Below, one piece after another: positions 9,693 through 20,503 of a stretch of DNA of 64,000 nt; the stretch's first letter is position 1, and each line of letters starts with the position of its first letter. A model generated the notes under the pieces. The model had not been told where the DNA came from. It searched no databases and saw only the letters and a program-made list of their open reading frames with translations. This stretch comes from Spirochaetota bacterium (GTDB lineage: Bacteria > Spirochaetota > Brachyspiria > Brachyspirales > JACRPF01). The stretch is from NCBI GenBank assembly GCA_016214035.1, contig JACRPF010000006.1, forward strand, positions 145,458 to 209,457, in the 5' to 3' direction. A program made the position numbers and the translations under genes.

Positions 9693-12389
9693 CTACTCCA
9701 CTCCGATGAACATGTCGTCGAAGAATATTTCGCCGTCCGCCTGCGAGTTCGCCGTGATACCCGCCCATGTAACCGACTTGAAATGAGCGTGCACGAACGG
9801 CAGCGACTTTTTTATCTCAGTGCCGTCATACTTCAGCAAAAGATCATACGCCGCATTGTCGCCGTTGATCACAAACGTAATCGCAGCGACCACCCAGGTA
9901 CCGGGTCTGATATCCGCTATTTTGTTTTTCCCCGCCATGACCGTGCCGTCGGGATTGAAATCGATCTGCGGCCCCGTCTCATCGACAAAACCTTTGCCGC
10001 GTACCTCGACGCGGAAGTTCACCGGCTGTGAAGCGCTGATCATCGCGGCGAACGACATGCGGAATCTGCCGCTCTCAATGTTCTTGAACTGGGCGAATGC
10101 ATGCGGGTTGTATGATTTTGAGATATCCTTCCGATCGGTGCATTTCAGCGATCGTTTCCCGCTGAACGCAGCGTCCTCGGTTACCGCGAACGTCGCATCT
10201 TTTTCCTTACGGATAGTGAACTCATTGGGCTCGGTGCCTACGGCCATCGATTCGAAATCAAGATCCACACGCGACAGTTTCGACAGATCAAATCCGTTAT
10301 CCACCGGAATGCGCGGCCGCACCGCAAATTTTTTCGGCAGCGACCTCCACTCATCGTCACCGTACAATCCCGCCTTTTTTATCTCATCGTCGAACGGGAC
10401 AAAACCGGCCTTTGTCACAGCCGGTGACGATGGATCAACGGTGAAATCAAAACGGTTTGGATCGCGGAACAGCGGGTCTTCGATTATCGAATCGCGGTCG
10501 TAACCGAGCTTCTGATAATCATCGAATGACAGGTTCATGAACGTCATGTCGCGGTCGCCGGCGGTGTTCCAGTAACAATTGCGGGAGATTTCCGGAGGCA
10601 TGCTGCCGCTCTCCATTTTTCTGCCGATGGCAATCCTGTTCGAGCCGATGTAGATATTGTTCGATGCGGCGAAATGATTGCGCCCCGTTTTACCAAGACC
10701 GCCGCGGGTGATGAACCCGTCACGGGCGAACGCGCCGATGTTGTTGCGGAAGGTATTGTTCGAACCCCAGTTCTGGAAATACGCCGACCAGTCCACGTTA
10801 TACGCGAGATTGTTCTCCACGAGCGCGCCGCGCGACATCTCGTCGAGATAATAGCCCGCGAAACCGGCATGTATGAACGGATATGCAACGGTATCGCACG
10901 TAATATTGTGATGCACGTGTGTGTCAAGCGGACCGAACTGATAATAACCGGCGGCGTCGCCCTGGTATCCAAGCCCGAGATAATGCAGATAATTATATGC
11001 GACCTCATGCCCGCCGGAATAATCCTCCCCGTTATATGTCCAGCGCGCGTCGGATGATATCGGGTCCCAATGCACATCGAAAATATCGTTATGCGTGATG
11101 CGCGTGTATGAACAGAACCGGTTGATGATGCCGTAGCAGCCGTGCCAGATAGTCCCGAGCCGGTGCAGTATATTGTTGTCAATGGTATTATGCAGCACGC
11201 GTATCTGTTCTTTCGGCGCAGTTTTCTCCAGCGTTTGAAGCGTTTTCAGATCGGTGATGCCTATCTGTATGCCGCCTGACCCCATGTCCCAGATGTGACA
11301 ATGCACGACGGTATTGCTCTGACACCCCGTGTCGAGTTCCATCGCATACTCGCCCAGATGCGCTATCTCGCAGTTGGAAAACATCGACTGACGCATGTTC
11401 TTCGCATAGATGCCCGCGCTCAGATACATATGACCCTGGCGGTAGACGCCGTTGTGTTTATCAAGATCGCCGTCAACATGCGCAAAGGTGATATCGCGGA
11501 ACTCAAGATACTGCGCCGGCGTTCCGTAATCTGCCGATACGATTTCCATTATGCGCGTCATGAGCACCGGCGCGATGACATCCGCGCGTGACATATCCTC
11601 GCCGGGCTCGGGATAGTAATAGAGCGTTCCGGTGACGCGGTCGAGATACCACTCGCCGGGATAATCCAATGCCTCAAAGACATTGGCGACGTAATACCTG
11701 AAGTTCTTTTCCCAGAAGTCAACCGGACGGCCGTGTGTGCTCTCGAATTTAACCACGCGTTTCGCCGCATCGGCGGCGGTTATGCGGTGCATCGTCGGCG
11801 TCCATGAATTAATCTGAATGATGTCGATATCCGTCAGGTTCTTCCACTGCGGATCTATATCGCCGGAAAAATACACGAACGCCTTATTCGACTGCTCGCC
11901 CTGCGCGCGGCCCTTGGCCCGCATCATTTTCTCGTTCTCGTTGGGTTTTCGTGCCCGTGTTTTGCTCACACTATTCACATAGAGCGAATTGAAAAACCAC
12001 CGTTTGGACAGCACATCAGGAACGTTCAGCTCATAGAAATTCTTCCCCGCTGTTTTCTTCCATGTACCGGTTATCTTTCTGCCGCCGCTGATTATCGCAC
12101 GTGCATCCGGAAGTGCGCGATACACTGTCGGCGCGCCGGACGCCCCGGAGTCTTCCGCGGACATGCTCAGCTTTTCGGCGAGGTGATACATCCCTCCGGC
12201 AAGCCATACCGTAACAGTATCGCCAGGGGACCGTTTTCTTTCAGCGCGTGCCGCCGTCTGCGCTCTGGTGATACTCGCAAACGGCTTGTCTTTTGTACCG
12301 CTGTTGCCGTCATCACCGCCCGGTGCAACATGGATATCAGCCGCGACAAGAAAAGCGGCGAGCAGTACGAATGGCAGGAAAATGCGCAT
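9693..12389 (-). CDS. Secreted right-handed parallel beta-helix protein (GH141/polysaccharide lyase-like)
   Basis: Signal peptide; DIHVAPGGDDGNSGTKDKPFASITRAQTAAR followed by beta-helix-type repeats; C-terminal jelly-roll-like region. Confidence 0.75.
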   Translation of the reverse strand: MRIFLPFVLLAAFLVAADIHVAPGGDDGNSGTKDKPFASITRAQTAARAERKRSPGDTVTVWLAGGMYHLAEKLSMSAEDSGASGAPTVYRALPDARAIISGGRKITGTWKKTAGKNFYELNVPDVLSKRWFFNSLYVNSVSKTRARKPNENEKMMRAKGRAQGEQSNKAFVYFSGDIDPQWKNLTDIDIIQINSWTPTMHRITAADAAKRVVKFESTHGRPVDFWEKNFRYYVANVFEALDYPGEWYLDRVTGTLYYYPEPGEDMSRADVIAPVLMTRIMEIVSADYGTPAQYLEFRDITFAHVDGDLDKHNGVYRQGHMYLSAGIYAKNMRQSMFSNCEIAHLGEYAMELDTGCQSNTVVHCHIWDMGSGGIQIGITDLKTLQTLEKTAPKEQIRVLHNTIDNNILHRLGTIWHGCYGIINRFCSYTRITHNDIFDVHWDPISSDARWTYNGEDYSGGHEVAYNYLHYLGLGYQGDAAGYYQFGPLDTHVHHNITCDTVAYPFIHAGFAGYYLDEMSRGALVENNLAYNVDWSAYFQNWGSNNTFRNNIGAFARDGFITRGGLGKTGRNHFAASNNIYIGSNRIAIGRKMESGSMPPEISRNCYWNTAGDRDMTFMNLSFDDYQKLGYDRDSIIEDPLFRDPNRFDFTVDPSSPAVTKAGFVPFDDEIKKAGLYGDDEWRSLPKKFAVRPRIPVDNGFDLSKLSRVDLDFESMAVGTEPNEFTIRKEKDATFAVTEDAAFSGKRSLKCTDRKDISKSYNPHAFAQFKNIESGRFRMSFAAMISASQPVNFRVEVRGKGFVDETGPQIDFNPDGTVMAGKNKIADIRPGTWVVAAITFVINGDNAAYDLLLKYDGTEIKKSLPFVHAHFKSVTWAGITANSQADGEIFFDDMFIGVE

Positions 12390-12418
12390 GGGTATATCCT
12401 GTTTAAAAAGCTTAATTC

Positions 12419-12447
12419 AGTATAGGACAACCGGAGATTTCTGTCTA
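12419..12447 (-). promoter_or_regulatory. Sigma70-like promoter for the beta-helix gene
   Basis: On minus strand: TAGACA, 17-bp spacer, TATACT, upstream of ATG at 12389. Confidence 0.5.
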
Positions 12448-12478
12448 CAAAAATTCCATGTCGTACATGCGTAAAAAA

Positions 12479-13732
12479 TCACGGTTGCCGCTTGCGCCAC
12501 GCCTGCGCGCTGATGCCGTATTCCTTTTTGAAACAGTAATTGAAACTGTGGTGACTCTTAAAACCTGTCCGAGAGTAGATGTCAATTATGGGAATATCCG
12601 ATTCACGGAGCAGCGCGGCCGCTTGTAATAGACGCCAGCGATTCGCCGCCGCGGTGAAGTTCACGCCGAACACATGTTTGTATTTCGCAAGAAAGTACGC
12701 CCGGTCGAGATCGAGCGCATGGGCGATTCTCGCGGAAAAAGCGCTGTTTGAAATACCGAAATCGGTCTGCGCGGCGATGAGACGCTCGACCGCATGCCGG
12801 AATGCATCGGCGGAATCATCGGCATGCCGCTGTGTCGAAGCGCGGACCATGAGCGTGCCGGGAAGAAGTATCCGCGCGCTTCCCCCCCGCGGTGGTGATG
12901 ATTGCAGGAGCCGCATCCCGGTCCTTCCCATCTCAAGGTAGTCGATGCGGACCGTTGTCAGAAACTCAACGGATGCCGGATCGGTAATATTCTGAATATC
13001 GTCAATACCGGCAACAGCGATATCCCCGGGAATGCGTATACCGTGCGAACGGGCGTATGCGATGAAATTATACGCGATGAGATCGGTATCGAATATCACG
13101 GCATCGGGCCGTTCTTTCGCAGCCAGAAACTGTTCGAAGTGTTTATAAAATACCGGCGGGTGATTCTTATAGGTCGACCGGGCAAGATCGCGCGACGCGA
13201 ACGGCGGAGTAAAAACGCCGCGGGCAAAGTCATAGCCGTGCACCCACTGCTGCTTCGGTGCAATGCCGCGATCTTTCATGCAGGAAAGATATGCGTAGAG
13301 CCGGCGCGACACATACCGGAAATTCCGGTAAGCAAAAAAGCCGATACGCGAGAACCCGGAAGCTGCCAGATGATCCACCAGAAGCTTCACCGCCTGAACG
13401 TCATCGGCACCGGTGAACGAATCGCCGTCAGATGCATCGTTCATCAGAAACACCGTACGCATGCGGTCCGTAAGCGCCGAAAGTGCCGGATCACGGATAT
13501 CGTCGAAATGCATGACTAAAAGCCCGTCGTACTGCCGGTATTTTTTTTCACGCATGAACCGTCCGAGATCGAGCGTACGGTCGCATGCGGTGATGGATGC
13601 GTTACGCCGGCGCGCTTCATCATAGATGCCGCGATACAGATCGTAATATTTCGGGAAATTGAGCGGTGTTGAAAAGTCGCTGCCGTTGGTATCGTACTTC
13701 CGGTTGAGCAGGATGTATCGTCCGCCCGTCAT
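12479..13732 (-). CDS. XylR-like regulator (LacI-type sensor domain plus AraC HTH)
   Basis: GDIAVAGIDDIQNITDPASVEFLTTVRIDYLEMGRTGMRLL (PBP1-like) followed by AraC-type C-terminus FKSHHSFNYCFKKEYGISAQAWRKR. Confidence 0.85.
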   Translation of the reverse strand: MTGGRYILLNRKYDTNGSDFSTPLNFPKYYDLYRGIYDEARRRNASITACDRTLDLGRFMREKKYRQYDGLLVMHFDDIRDPALSALTDRMRTVFLMNDASDGDSFTGADDVQAVKLLVDHLAASGFSRIGFFAYRNFRYVSRRLYAYLSCMKDRGIAPKQQWVHGYDFARGVFTPPFASRDLARSTYKNHPPVFYKHFEQFLAAKERPDAVIFDTDLIAYNFIAYARSHGIRIPGDIAVAGIDDIQNITDPASVEFLTTVRIDYLEMGRTGMRLLQSSPPRGGSARILLPGTLMVRASTQRHADDSADAFRHAVERLIAAQTDFGISNSAFSARIAHALDLDRAYFLAKYKHVFGVNFTAAANRWRLLQAAALLRESDIPIIDIYSRTGFKSHHSFNYCFKKEYGISAQAWRKRQP

Positions 13733-13740
13733 GCTGCTGT

Positions 13741-14541
13741 TCAGCCTATCGTTACGGCAGTACCGCCGGCTATCGCCACCGGTGCGCCTTTTGCCAGAAT
13801 CCATACCGTCGTCGCAGACGGATTATGTACCATGGTGCAGTCTGCCGAGAAACGCAGCGCGCGCTGGGCGTTCACATAATCGACGATCTCGATGTTCGTT
13901 GCATACCAGATATCGCTTCGTTTTCCGATGCGTTCACCGAAACGCTCTATGACATCCCAGTTCCTGTCATTATCGAACTCATAGCTGTGGCCCCAGAAAT
14001 AGAAAAGCATCATGCGGTCGCGCGGGTCTTCCGCGATGAAGCGGTCGGCAAGCGCCATAACGTCCGCTTTATGATGACACGTCGGATGCCATGCGAGAAA
14101 ATTCTCCGGCATGTGAAAGTTCTGATGCGACGCCGTTGTCCGGGCGTACTCGATACCGAGGCTCGGAAGCACTGCGATAACGCGGCTGTCATACGTTCCG
14201 AACGGATACGACATGCCGCGAATGGGAAATCCCATCACGGCTTCCAGCGCCGTCCTGTCGTCGGTGATCTCTTTCACGATCTGCGCCATCGGCGACCAGA
14301 TGAGATGCGGATGCGTTGCCGTATGCACTGACACCTCGTGATTCTTGAACAGCGACGGCAGTTCTTCCTTTGTGATATGTGTCGCATCGCCGAGGAACGC
14401 CGAGTTCAGGTGGAACGCACCGCGAAGACCGTAACGGTCCATGATCTCAACTAACTTTCGGTCAGCAATCTTCCCGTCATCATAGCTCAACGTAAGCGCT
14501 TTCCGTTTTCCTTCGGGGAAAAGATTCGTATATACGCGCAT
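13741..14541 (-). CDS. Polysaccharide deacetylase family protein
   Basis: LTLSYDDGKIADRKLVEIMDRYGLRGAFHLNS and HTATHPHL motifs of NodB-type deacetylases. Confidence 0.85.
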   Translation of the reverse strand: MRVYTNLFPEGKRKALTLSYDDGKIADRKLVEIMDRYGLRGAFHLNSAFLGDATHITKEELPSLFKNHEVSVHTATHPHLIWSPMAQIVKEITDDRTALEAVMGFPIRGMSYPFGTYDSRVIAVLPSLGIEYARTTASHQNFHMPENFLAWHPTCHHKADVMALADRFIAEDPRDRMMLFYFWGHSYEFDNDRNWDVIERFGERIGKRSDIWYATNIEIVDYVNAQRALRFSADCTMVHNPSATTVWILAKGAPVAIAGGTAVTIG

Positions 14542-14556
14542 CGATATCTCCTCGGA

Positions 14557-14874
14557 TTATTTCTTTGCAACCGTACCGCGATCTTCGGGTGACGCCGGCG
14601 GGTCGTCACGCCATTTGACATTGGTGATGAGCAGGAACATACAGATAATAAAATCAAGAACGATGATGGTAAACGGCAGCCCGACGATAAGCGCCTGCCC
14701 GCCGATCTCCCGTTTGGTGAGCATGGCGGCGGTATTGATCACAAAGAATGCTATGGCGGAAAATGACAGAAAAATGGTGATAAACAATATCGCGCACATG
14801 ATGACGACAAAGACGTTATACAAATTCGTATTCTGGTTTATCTTTCTCGGAAAGATACGTTCAAACAGTTTCAT
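14557..14874 (-). CDS. Small membrane protein of unknown function
   Basis: 105 aa ORF with two to three hydrophobic segments; co-directional with deacetylase gene. Confidence 0.5.
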   Translation of the reverse strand: MKLFERIFPRKINQNTNLYNVFVVIMCAILFITIFLSFSAIAFFVINTAAMLTKREIGGQALIVGLPFTIIVLDFIICMFLLITNVKWRDDPPASPEDRGTVAKK

Positions 14875-14985
14875 AATGACTCCTCGCGCTAGTATACCGC
14901 AGGCGGACGGGAATGCAAATCAAGGACTTGAGATTGACAGACCGATAGTACCGTATCACTGAAAAGCCTTGATTTCCTTTGATTA

Positions 14986-15033
14986 TTGACAGAAAACGGG
15001 AAATGTAGTAAAGTATAGTAAATCGTTTTACTA
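14986..15033 (+). promoter_or_regulatory. Promoter plus palindromic operator upstream of the GH gene at 15058
   Basis: TTGACA (14986-14991), 17-bp spacer, TAAAGT (15009-15014), then TAGTAAA-TCGT-TTTACTA inverted repeat (15016-15033). Confidence 0.55.
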
Positions 15034-15057
15034 ATATCGAATGAAACGGAGCGGATT

Positions 15058-18000
15058 ATGGCAAAAAACAACCACCTCGCAGCTGCAATTGCCGCCATGG
15101 TGCTGTCGGGGTCAGCCGGCATCGCACAACATGTGGCGTATGATAAAAACGGACGTCTGCAGATAGACAGCGGCGGAATGATGCTCATCGACGGCGAGTC
15201 GCTCCTGCTTATGGACGCAAACTGGAAATCGGTGTCATCACCTACGAGCGCAAAGCCCGCGCTGAGCACAAGCCCGACGGGAGTATCGCTTGCCGAGTGG
15301 AGCGACAAGGGCGGCACGCTCACGCGTCAGGTCTCGCAGGCCAAAGACGGTACGCTCACCGTCAGATATGAATTCGAATTCAAGAAAGGCCTCAACGGAA
15401 AATATATCGAGCTTACGCTGAACATTCCGCGGTCCGCCTTCGACTCACTGAAACCCGCGGGCAAGGGTGCCGATGTGGTGCAGTTCGGACCCGCCGGTTC
15501 GGTTGACAGCATCGCCGGCACGGTACGCATCGATCCCGCAGGATCATCCGCCGTCTGGCATCTGCAGGATATGCGCGAGGTGTCGTGGAACGGACAATTC
15601 CGCATGATGTTATCAATGGCCTATGATGCAGAAAACGGGACCAAGGCTGTCGGTGCACTCGCCATATCAATCACCCCGCGCATCCATCCGGCGTTCGTCC
15701 CTGTCACGTTATCAACCGCTGCCGCACGTCCGTTCATCGACAGGAACGGTGACGGCTGGACCGGGCAGGGCTCAGGCAACGATCTGCGTATCCTTCCGTC
15801 AGGCCTCATGACGCTTTCCGGAATACCATTCGATATCACCGGACGCGCGGTGCTCCTCAAAGGCGAACACACCGCTGGATTTCCCGTGACCACGGGCACC
15901 ATGCAGCTTACGGCACCTGCCGCCTGCGATGCGCTCTATATGCTGCAGGCAACCGCATGGAGCGCCGAATATGACAAACCGGTTGCAACGTATAAACTTA
16001 TGTATGCGGACGGCACCTCGGCAAGTATTCCGGTGAAATACGGACGCGATATCAACGACTGGTGGATGGCACGTCCGCCGACAGACGCAAAGCTTGCATG
16101 GACCGGCGCCAACGGCAGCGCCGAAGTGGGACTTTCTGTAATGAAAGTCACCAATCCGCGTCCCGACAAACAGATATCCGGCATTGAATTCGTTTCAGCG
16201 CAGACGGCTGCGACACCAATACTCATCGCGGCAACGGTACTGAAATCGGGAGTGCTCACCGCCGCTGAAACAGAGGCTGTGTCCAACACGTACACAAAGC
16301 GTGACCAGGCAGCGATTGATATGTCAGACTGGTATGAATGTCCCATTGCATGGCGCGGTACCATTCAGCCGGGATCAGCCCTCGACTTCAGCGGGCTCAA
16401 TCACAAACCCGCCGGTAAATTCGGTTTCGTGAAAAGCAGGAACGGTGTTTTTGAATTCGAGAAAGAACCCGGCAAACCCGTTCGTTTCTGGGGGATCAAT
16501 TTCGCCATTGCGGGTCCGTTCCCCGACAAAGAGCTTGCCGCAGGCATTGCGCAATGCGCCGCCGCACAGGGCGTGAATCTGGTGAGACTGCATCTCTATG
16601 CTTCAAGTTACACGTTACTTGTGGGAGATAACGGCGAGATCAATAAGGAAATGCTCGACAAAATGGAATTCCTTGTCGCCGAACTTGAAAAAAACGGCAT
16701 CTACATCTTCATGGACCTCAATGACGGTCTTCCGTATGAAGCGATGAACGGCATGACCAATGTGCCGTTCAAGAATCTGAAACTCGCCAGCATCTTCGAC
16801 CCCGAACTCAGAAAGGCGACAAAACGTCTCGCAACGGAACTCTTCACCCACGTAAACCCCTACAACGGCAAACCGCTCGCGTCCGACCCCGGTGTTGCCA
16901 TGTTCGAGATCATCAACGAGTGCAGCATGTTCATCGACTGGGGAACGCTGCAGAAAAGTGTGCCGGAGCCGTATTTGGGAAAGCTGAAAGTGATCTGGTC
17001 TGAATGGCTTGCGAAGAACGGCATCGCTGACCGTCCGCTGCCGGATTCTTTTAAAGTGGACAACACTACACGCAAATTCGCCGAAGAGCTTCAGCTTCAG
17101 TATCTGCAGGAAATGGGAAGTCATCTGCGGTCGCTCGGTATCAGAGCACCGATAAGCGGTGATAATATCACCTTCGCACTCGGTGAGCTCAGAGCGTCCG
17201 TGAACGCGAAGATGGATTACATCGGCGAGCATTCATATTTCGATCACCCCAACGTATCAAGCAGGCCCATGACATATAACGACAATAAGGCGATAACGCG
17301 CCCCGTCTCGCAGCTGCCGCTCATCTCCGACCTCGCGAAAGGCGCGCTGAACGGATATCCGCTCGTCAACGGTGAATGGAATTTCTGCTTCCCTAATGAT
17401 TACCGCTGCGAGGGTATTCCGTACGCCGCGGCTTACGCCGGTTATCAGGATTGGGGCGGCATGGTATTCTACTGTGCCACAGGCTCATTCGACGGCGGCA
17501 GATGGAGCCGCTTCACCAACAATCCGGGAATACTGATACACTCGCAGCAGACCGACCCCGCAACCTGGGGATTATCGCATGTGGGCGCTGCATTGTACCG
17601 CCGCGGAGACGTTGCTCCCGCGAAACGCGACCTAGAAGCGATACTCCCCGACTCCGCCATCGACGACAATATCCTGCCGATACGCAAGATGCCGTTCCTG
17701 CCCGCACTCGGCAGATACCGCATGACATTCTCCGGACCTGACGGAAAATCGAACTGGCTCGGCGATCTATCCCGTTCCGATCTCGCCCCCGCCGATGCGT
17801 ACCGGAAAGTGCTTGAAAAGATCGGCGACACGGAATCGGGCGGAGAATATATCGTCAGCGACACGAAGCAGATACGGCGCTATGCCGCGATGGGATTGCT
17901 GTTCATCGACACGCCGAAAACGCAGAGCGTAAACGGCAGACTGTGCGATATTCCCAAATCCGGCGACGGACTTTCCGGAATGAAGGTAGAGTCAGCGATG

Positions 18001-18336
18001 ACATGGGCGTCGGTGAACGTGACCTCCATCGACGGTAAAGACATTTCATCATCCGGGCGGCTTCTGGTAACGGCAGTGGGAAATGCACGCAATAAAACCA
18101 CTAAGATAGATGCCGCAGGCGGACTGATATTCAACATGGGGGCCGCTCCGGTTATCGCAGAACCGGTAAACGCAAAGATATCAATTAAAAATGCGGCCGG
18201 AACGAAGGTGTTCGTCATCAATCCGCTCACCGGAGAACGGGTGAAAACAATCCCTTCGGTGCGTTCGGGAGATACACTCACATTCTCAATCGACAATGGA
18301 TGCAAGAGCATCTATTTCGAGGTGGCGGCGAACTGA
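15058..18336 (+). CDS. Secreted glycoside hydrolase with cellulase-like (GH5-type) catalytic domain
   Basis: 1092 aa, signal peptide; PVRFWGINFAI...NLVRLHLY, MFEIINECSMF, INGEWNFC-type clan A features. Confidence 0.75.
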   Translation: MAKNNHLAAAIAAMVLSGSAGIAQHVAYDKNGRLQIDSGGMMLIDGESLLLMDANWKSVSSPTSAKPALSTSPTGVSLAEWSDKGGTLTRQVSQAKDGTLTVRYEFEFKKGLNGKYIELTLNIPRSAFDSLKPAGKGADVVQFGPAGSVDSIAGTVRIDPAGSSAVWHLQDMREVSWNGQFRMMLSMAYDAENGTKAVGALAISITPRIHPAFVPVTLSTAAARPFIDRNGDGWTGQGSGNDLRILPSGLMTLSGIPFDITGRAVLLKGEHTAGFPVTTGTMQLTAPAACDALYMLQATAWSAEYDKPVATYKLMYADGTSASIPVKYGRDINDWWMARPPTDAKLAWTGANGSAEVGLSVMKVTNPRPDKQISGIEFVSAQTAATPILIAATVLKSGVLTAAETEAVSNTYTKRDQAAIDMSDWYECPIAWRGTIQPGSALDFSGLNHKPAGKFGFVKSRNGVFEFEKEPGKPVRFWGINFAIAGPFPDKELAAGIAQCAAAQGVNLVRLHLYASSYTLLVGDNGEINKEMLDKMEFLVAELEKNGIYIFMDLNDGLPYEAMNGMTNVPFKNLKLASIFDPELRKATKRLATELFTHVNPYNGKPLASDPGVAMFEIINECSMFIDWGTLQKSVPEPYLGKLKVIWSEWLAKNGIADRPLPDSFKVDNTTRKFAEELQLQYLQEMGSHLRSLGIRAPISGDNITFALGELRASVNAKMDYIGEHSYFDHPNVSSRPMTYNDNKAITRPVSQLPLISDLAKGALNGYPLVNGEWNFCFPNDYRCEGIPYAAAYAGYQDWGGMVFYCATGSFDGGRWSRFTNNPGILIHSQQTDPATWGLSHVGAALYRRGDVAPAKRDLEAILPDSAIDDNILPIRKMPFLPALGRYRMTFSGPDGKSNWLGDLSRSDLAPADAYRKVLEKIGDTESGGEYIVSDTKQIRRYAAMGLLFIDTPKTQSVNGRLCDIPKSGDGLSGMKVESAMTWASVNVTSIDGKDISSSGRLLVTAVGNARNKTTKIDAAGGLIFNMGAAPVIAEPVNAKISIKNAAGTKVFVINPLTGERVKTIPSVRSGDTLTFSIDNGCKSIYFEVAAN

Positions 18337-18418
18337 ACGCGCGGACTTCGTAATACTTGCATTACAACCTTCCTTCATGATATACTGCCGCATCACGTAA
18401 TCATGAGGAGCACGCAGC

Positions 18419-19492
18419 ATGTCACAAAAAGCCGACGGAATGAATTATGCCCCGCAGGGAAAGCCGAAGCCGGTGGTAAAACCCGGTGAATTCAAATTCG
18501 CGGCTATGAACCTCGACCACGGCCATATCTACGGCCAGTGTAACGGCCTCATCGAGGCGGGCGCGGAACTGGCGGCGGTGTACGACCCGGACCCCGCAAA
18601 AGTAGAGGCCTTCGTCAAGAAATTCCCGCAGGCGGAACCAGCAGCGAAGGCAGAGGCGATACTCGAGGACAAAGATATAAAACTCGTCGCCGCGGCTGCC
18701 ATACCCAACGAACGCGGACCGCTCGGCTGCCGCGTGATGAAGCACGGCAAGGATTACTTCACCGACAAAACGCCGTTCACCACACTCGCGCAGCTTGCCG
18801 AGGCGAAAAAGGTTGTTGCCGAAACGAAACGTAAATACATGGTCTATTTCTCGGAGCGCCTCCACGTTGAATCGGCGGTATACGCAGGCGAACTGGTGAA
18901 ACAGGGCGCCATCGGCCGTGTGGTGCAGGTCATCGGGCTTGGGCCCCACCGGCTCACCGCCCCGTCGCGTCCGGCATGGTTCTTCAACAAGGAACAGTAC
19001 GGCGGCATACTCACCGACATCGGCAGCCATCAGCTTGAACAGTTCCTCTTCTTCACGGGCAATGAGAACGCGAAGATACTTGCGGCCAAGGTCAGCAATT
19101 ACAACAGCCCCGCATATCCCGAGCTTGAGGATTTCGGCGACGTGACGCTTGTGGGCGACAACGGCGCCACCGGTTATCACCGCGTGGACTGGCTCACGCC
19201 CGACGGTCTCTGTTCATGGGGCGACGGCAGACTGTTCCTGCTCGGCACCGAGGGCTTCATCGAACTGAGGAAATATCTGAATCTCGCCGCGTCGAAAACG
19301 GGCGACCATGTGTTCTGGGCTGATAAAAAAGGCGAGCATCACGAAGAGGTAGCCGGTAAAGTGGGTTATCCGTTCTTCGGAGAGCTCATCCTCGACTGCA
19401 TCAACAGAACGGAAAAAGCGATGACGCAGGAACACGCGTTCAAAGCGGCCGAGCTCTGCATGCAGGCGCAGGCGGCGGCGGTTCGCGTTTAA
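18419..19492 (+). CDS. Gfo/Idh/MocA family oxidoreductase
   Basis: AELAAVYDPDPAKVEAFVKKFP; GRVVQVIGLGPHRL; GGILTDIGSHQLEQFLFF. Confidence 0.85.
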   Translation: MSQKADGMNYAPQGKPKPVVKPGEFKFAAMNLDHGHIYGQCNGLIEAGAELAAVYDPDPAKVEAFVKKFPQAEPAAKAEAILEDKDIKLVAAAAIPNERGPLGCRVMKHGKDYFTDKTPFTTLAQLAEAKKVVAETKRKYMVYFSERLHVESAVYAGELVKQGAIGRVVQVIGLGPHRLTAPSRPAWFFNKEQYGGILTDIGSHQLEQFLFFTGNENAKILAAKVSNYNSPAYPELEDFGDVTLVGDNGATGYHRVDWLTPDGLCSWGDGRLFLLGTEGFIELRKYLNLAASKTGDHVFWADKKGEHHEEVAGKVGYPFFGELILDCINRTEKAMTQEHAFKAAELCMQAQAAAVRV

Positions 19493-20463
19493 CGTTTCGA
19501 TGCCTTGTTATCGTTAAAGCCGTAACGGTCACGGACGATATAAAGCGGTCTGGCTTTCACCTCGCGGTAAATACGTCCGACATACGCACCGATGATGCCG
19601 AGCGATATGAGCTGAACACCGCCGAAAAAAAGAATGACGGCTACCGTGGACGACCAGCCGCGCACGCTTCCCGCAGGATGTATGAATTTATCAACGACTA
19701 TCCACACAAGATAGAGAAAAGCGACAGCGGTGACGAACACGCCGGCGTAACTCGCGAACATGAGCGGCTTTTCCGAAAACCCGGTGATGCCGTTGAGCGC
19801 GAAGCGTATCATCTTGCTCAGCGTATATTTTGTTTTTCCGGCGTAGCGGCTGTCGCGGTCATACGCGAGCGCGCAGTGACGGTACCCCACCCATGACACG
19901 AGCCCGCGCACATACCGGTTCTCCTCGCGGAGCTGCCCGAGCGCGTCGACCACGGCGCGGTCCATGAGTCTGAAATCTCCCGTATCGAGCGGCAGGTTCA
20001 CGTCACTGAGCGAATTGATGAAGCGGTAGAACAGTTTCGCGGTAGCCAGCTTGAAGGCGTTCTCGCCCTTACGCTCTTTGCGCTGGGCATACACGACCTC
20101 ATAACCTTCGCGCCATTTCTCGACCATCGCGGCAACAAGCTCCGGCGGGTCCTGCAGGTCTCCGTCGATAACGACGACAGCATCGCCCCTGGCAGCGTCG
20201 ATGCCGGCGGTTATCGCAAGTTGATGGCCGAAGTTCCTGGAAAAATCAATTATCTTCACGTTCGTATCGCGCGCCGATAACGCGAGCAGAAGCGGCAATG
20301 ACTTGTCCGTACTGCCGTCGTTCACAAATAGCATCTCGTAACGTGTACCGGGAATGGCCGACAATGCCGCACGGGCGCGGCGATAGAACTCGTCGATGAT
20401 GCCCTCTTCAAAATAAACCGGAACGACGAGTGATATCAGCGCGTTTTTTTTATTCGTTTTCAT
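19489..20463 (-). CDS. Glycosyltransferase family 2 (polyprenyl-phosphate glycosyltransferase, GtrB-like)
   Basis: ISLVVPVYFEEGIIDEF, VVIDGDLQDPPELV, two C-terminal TM segments. Confidence 0.9.
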   Translation of the reverse strand: MKTNKKNALISLVVPVYFEEGIIDEFYRRARAALSAIPGTRYEMLFVNDGSTDKSLPLLLALSARDTNVKIIDFSRNFGHQLAITAGIDAARGDAVVVIDGDLQDPPELVAAMVEKWREGYEVVYAQRKERKGENAFKLATAKLFYRFINSLSDVNLPLDTGDFRLMDRAVVDALGQLREENRYVRGLVSWVGYRHCALAYDRDSRYAGKTKYTLSKMIRFALNGITGFSEKPLMFASYAGVFVTAVAFLYLVWIVVDKFIHPAGSVRGWSSTVAVILFFGGVQLISLGIIGAYVGRIYREVKARPLYIVRDRYGFNDNKASKR

Positions 20464-20503
20464 AGCGCTATTTCATCATACCCGGACGTATTTCGCAACA
20501 ATA

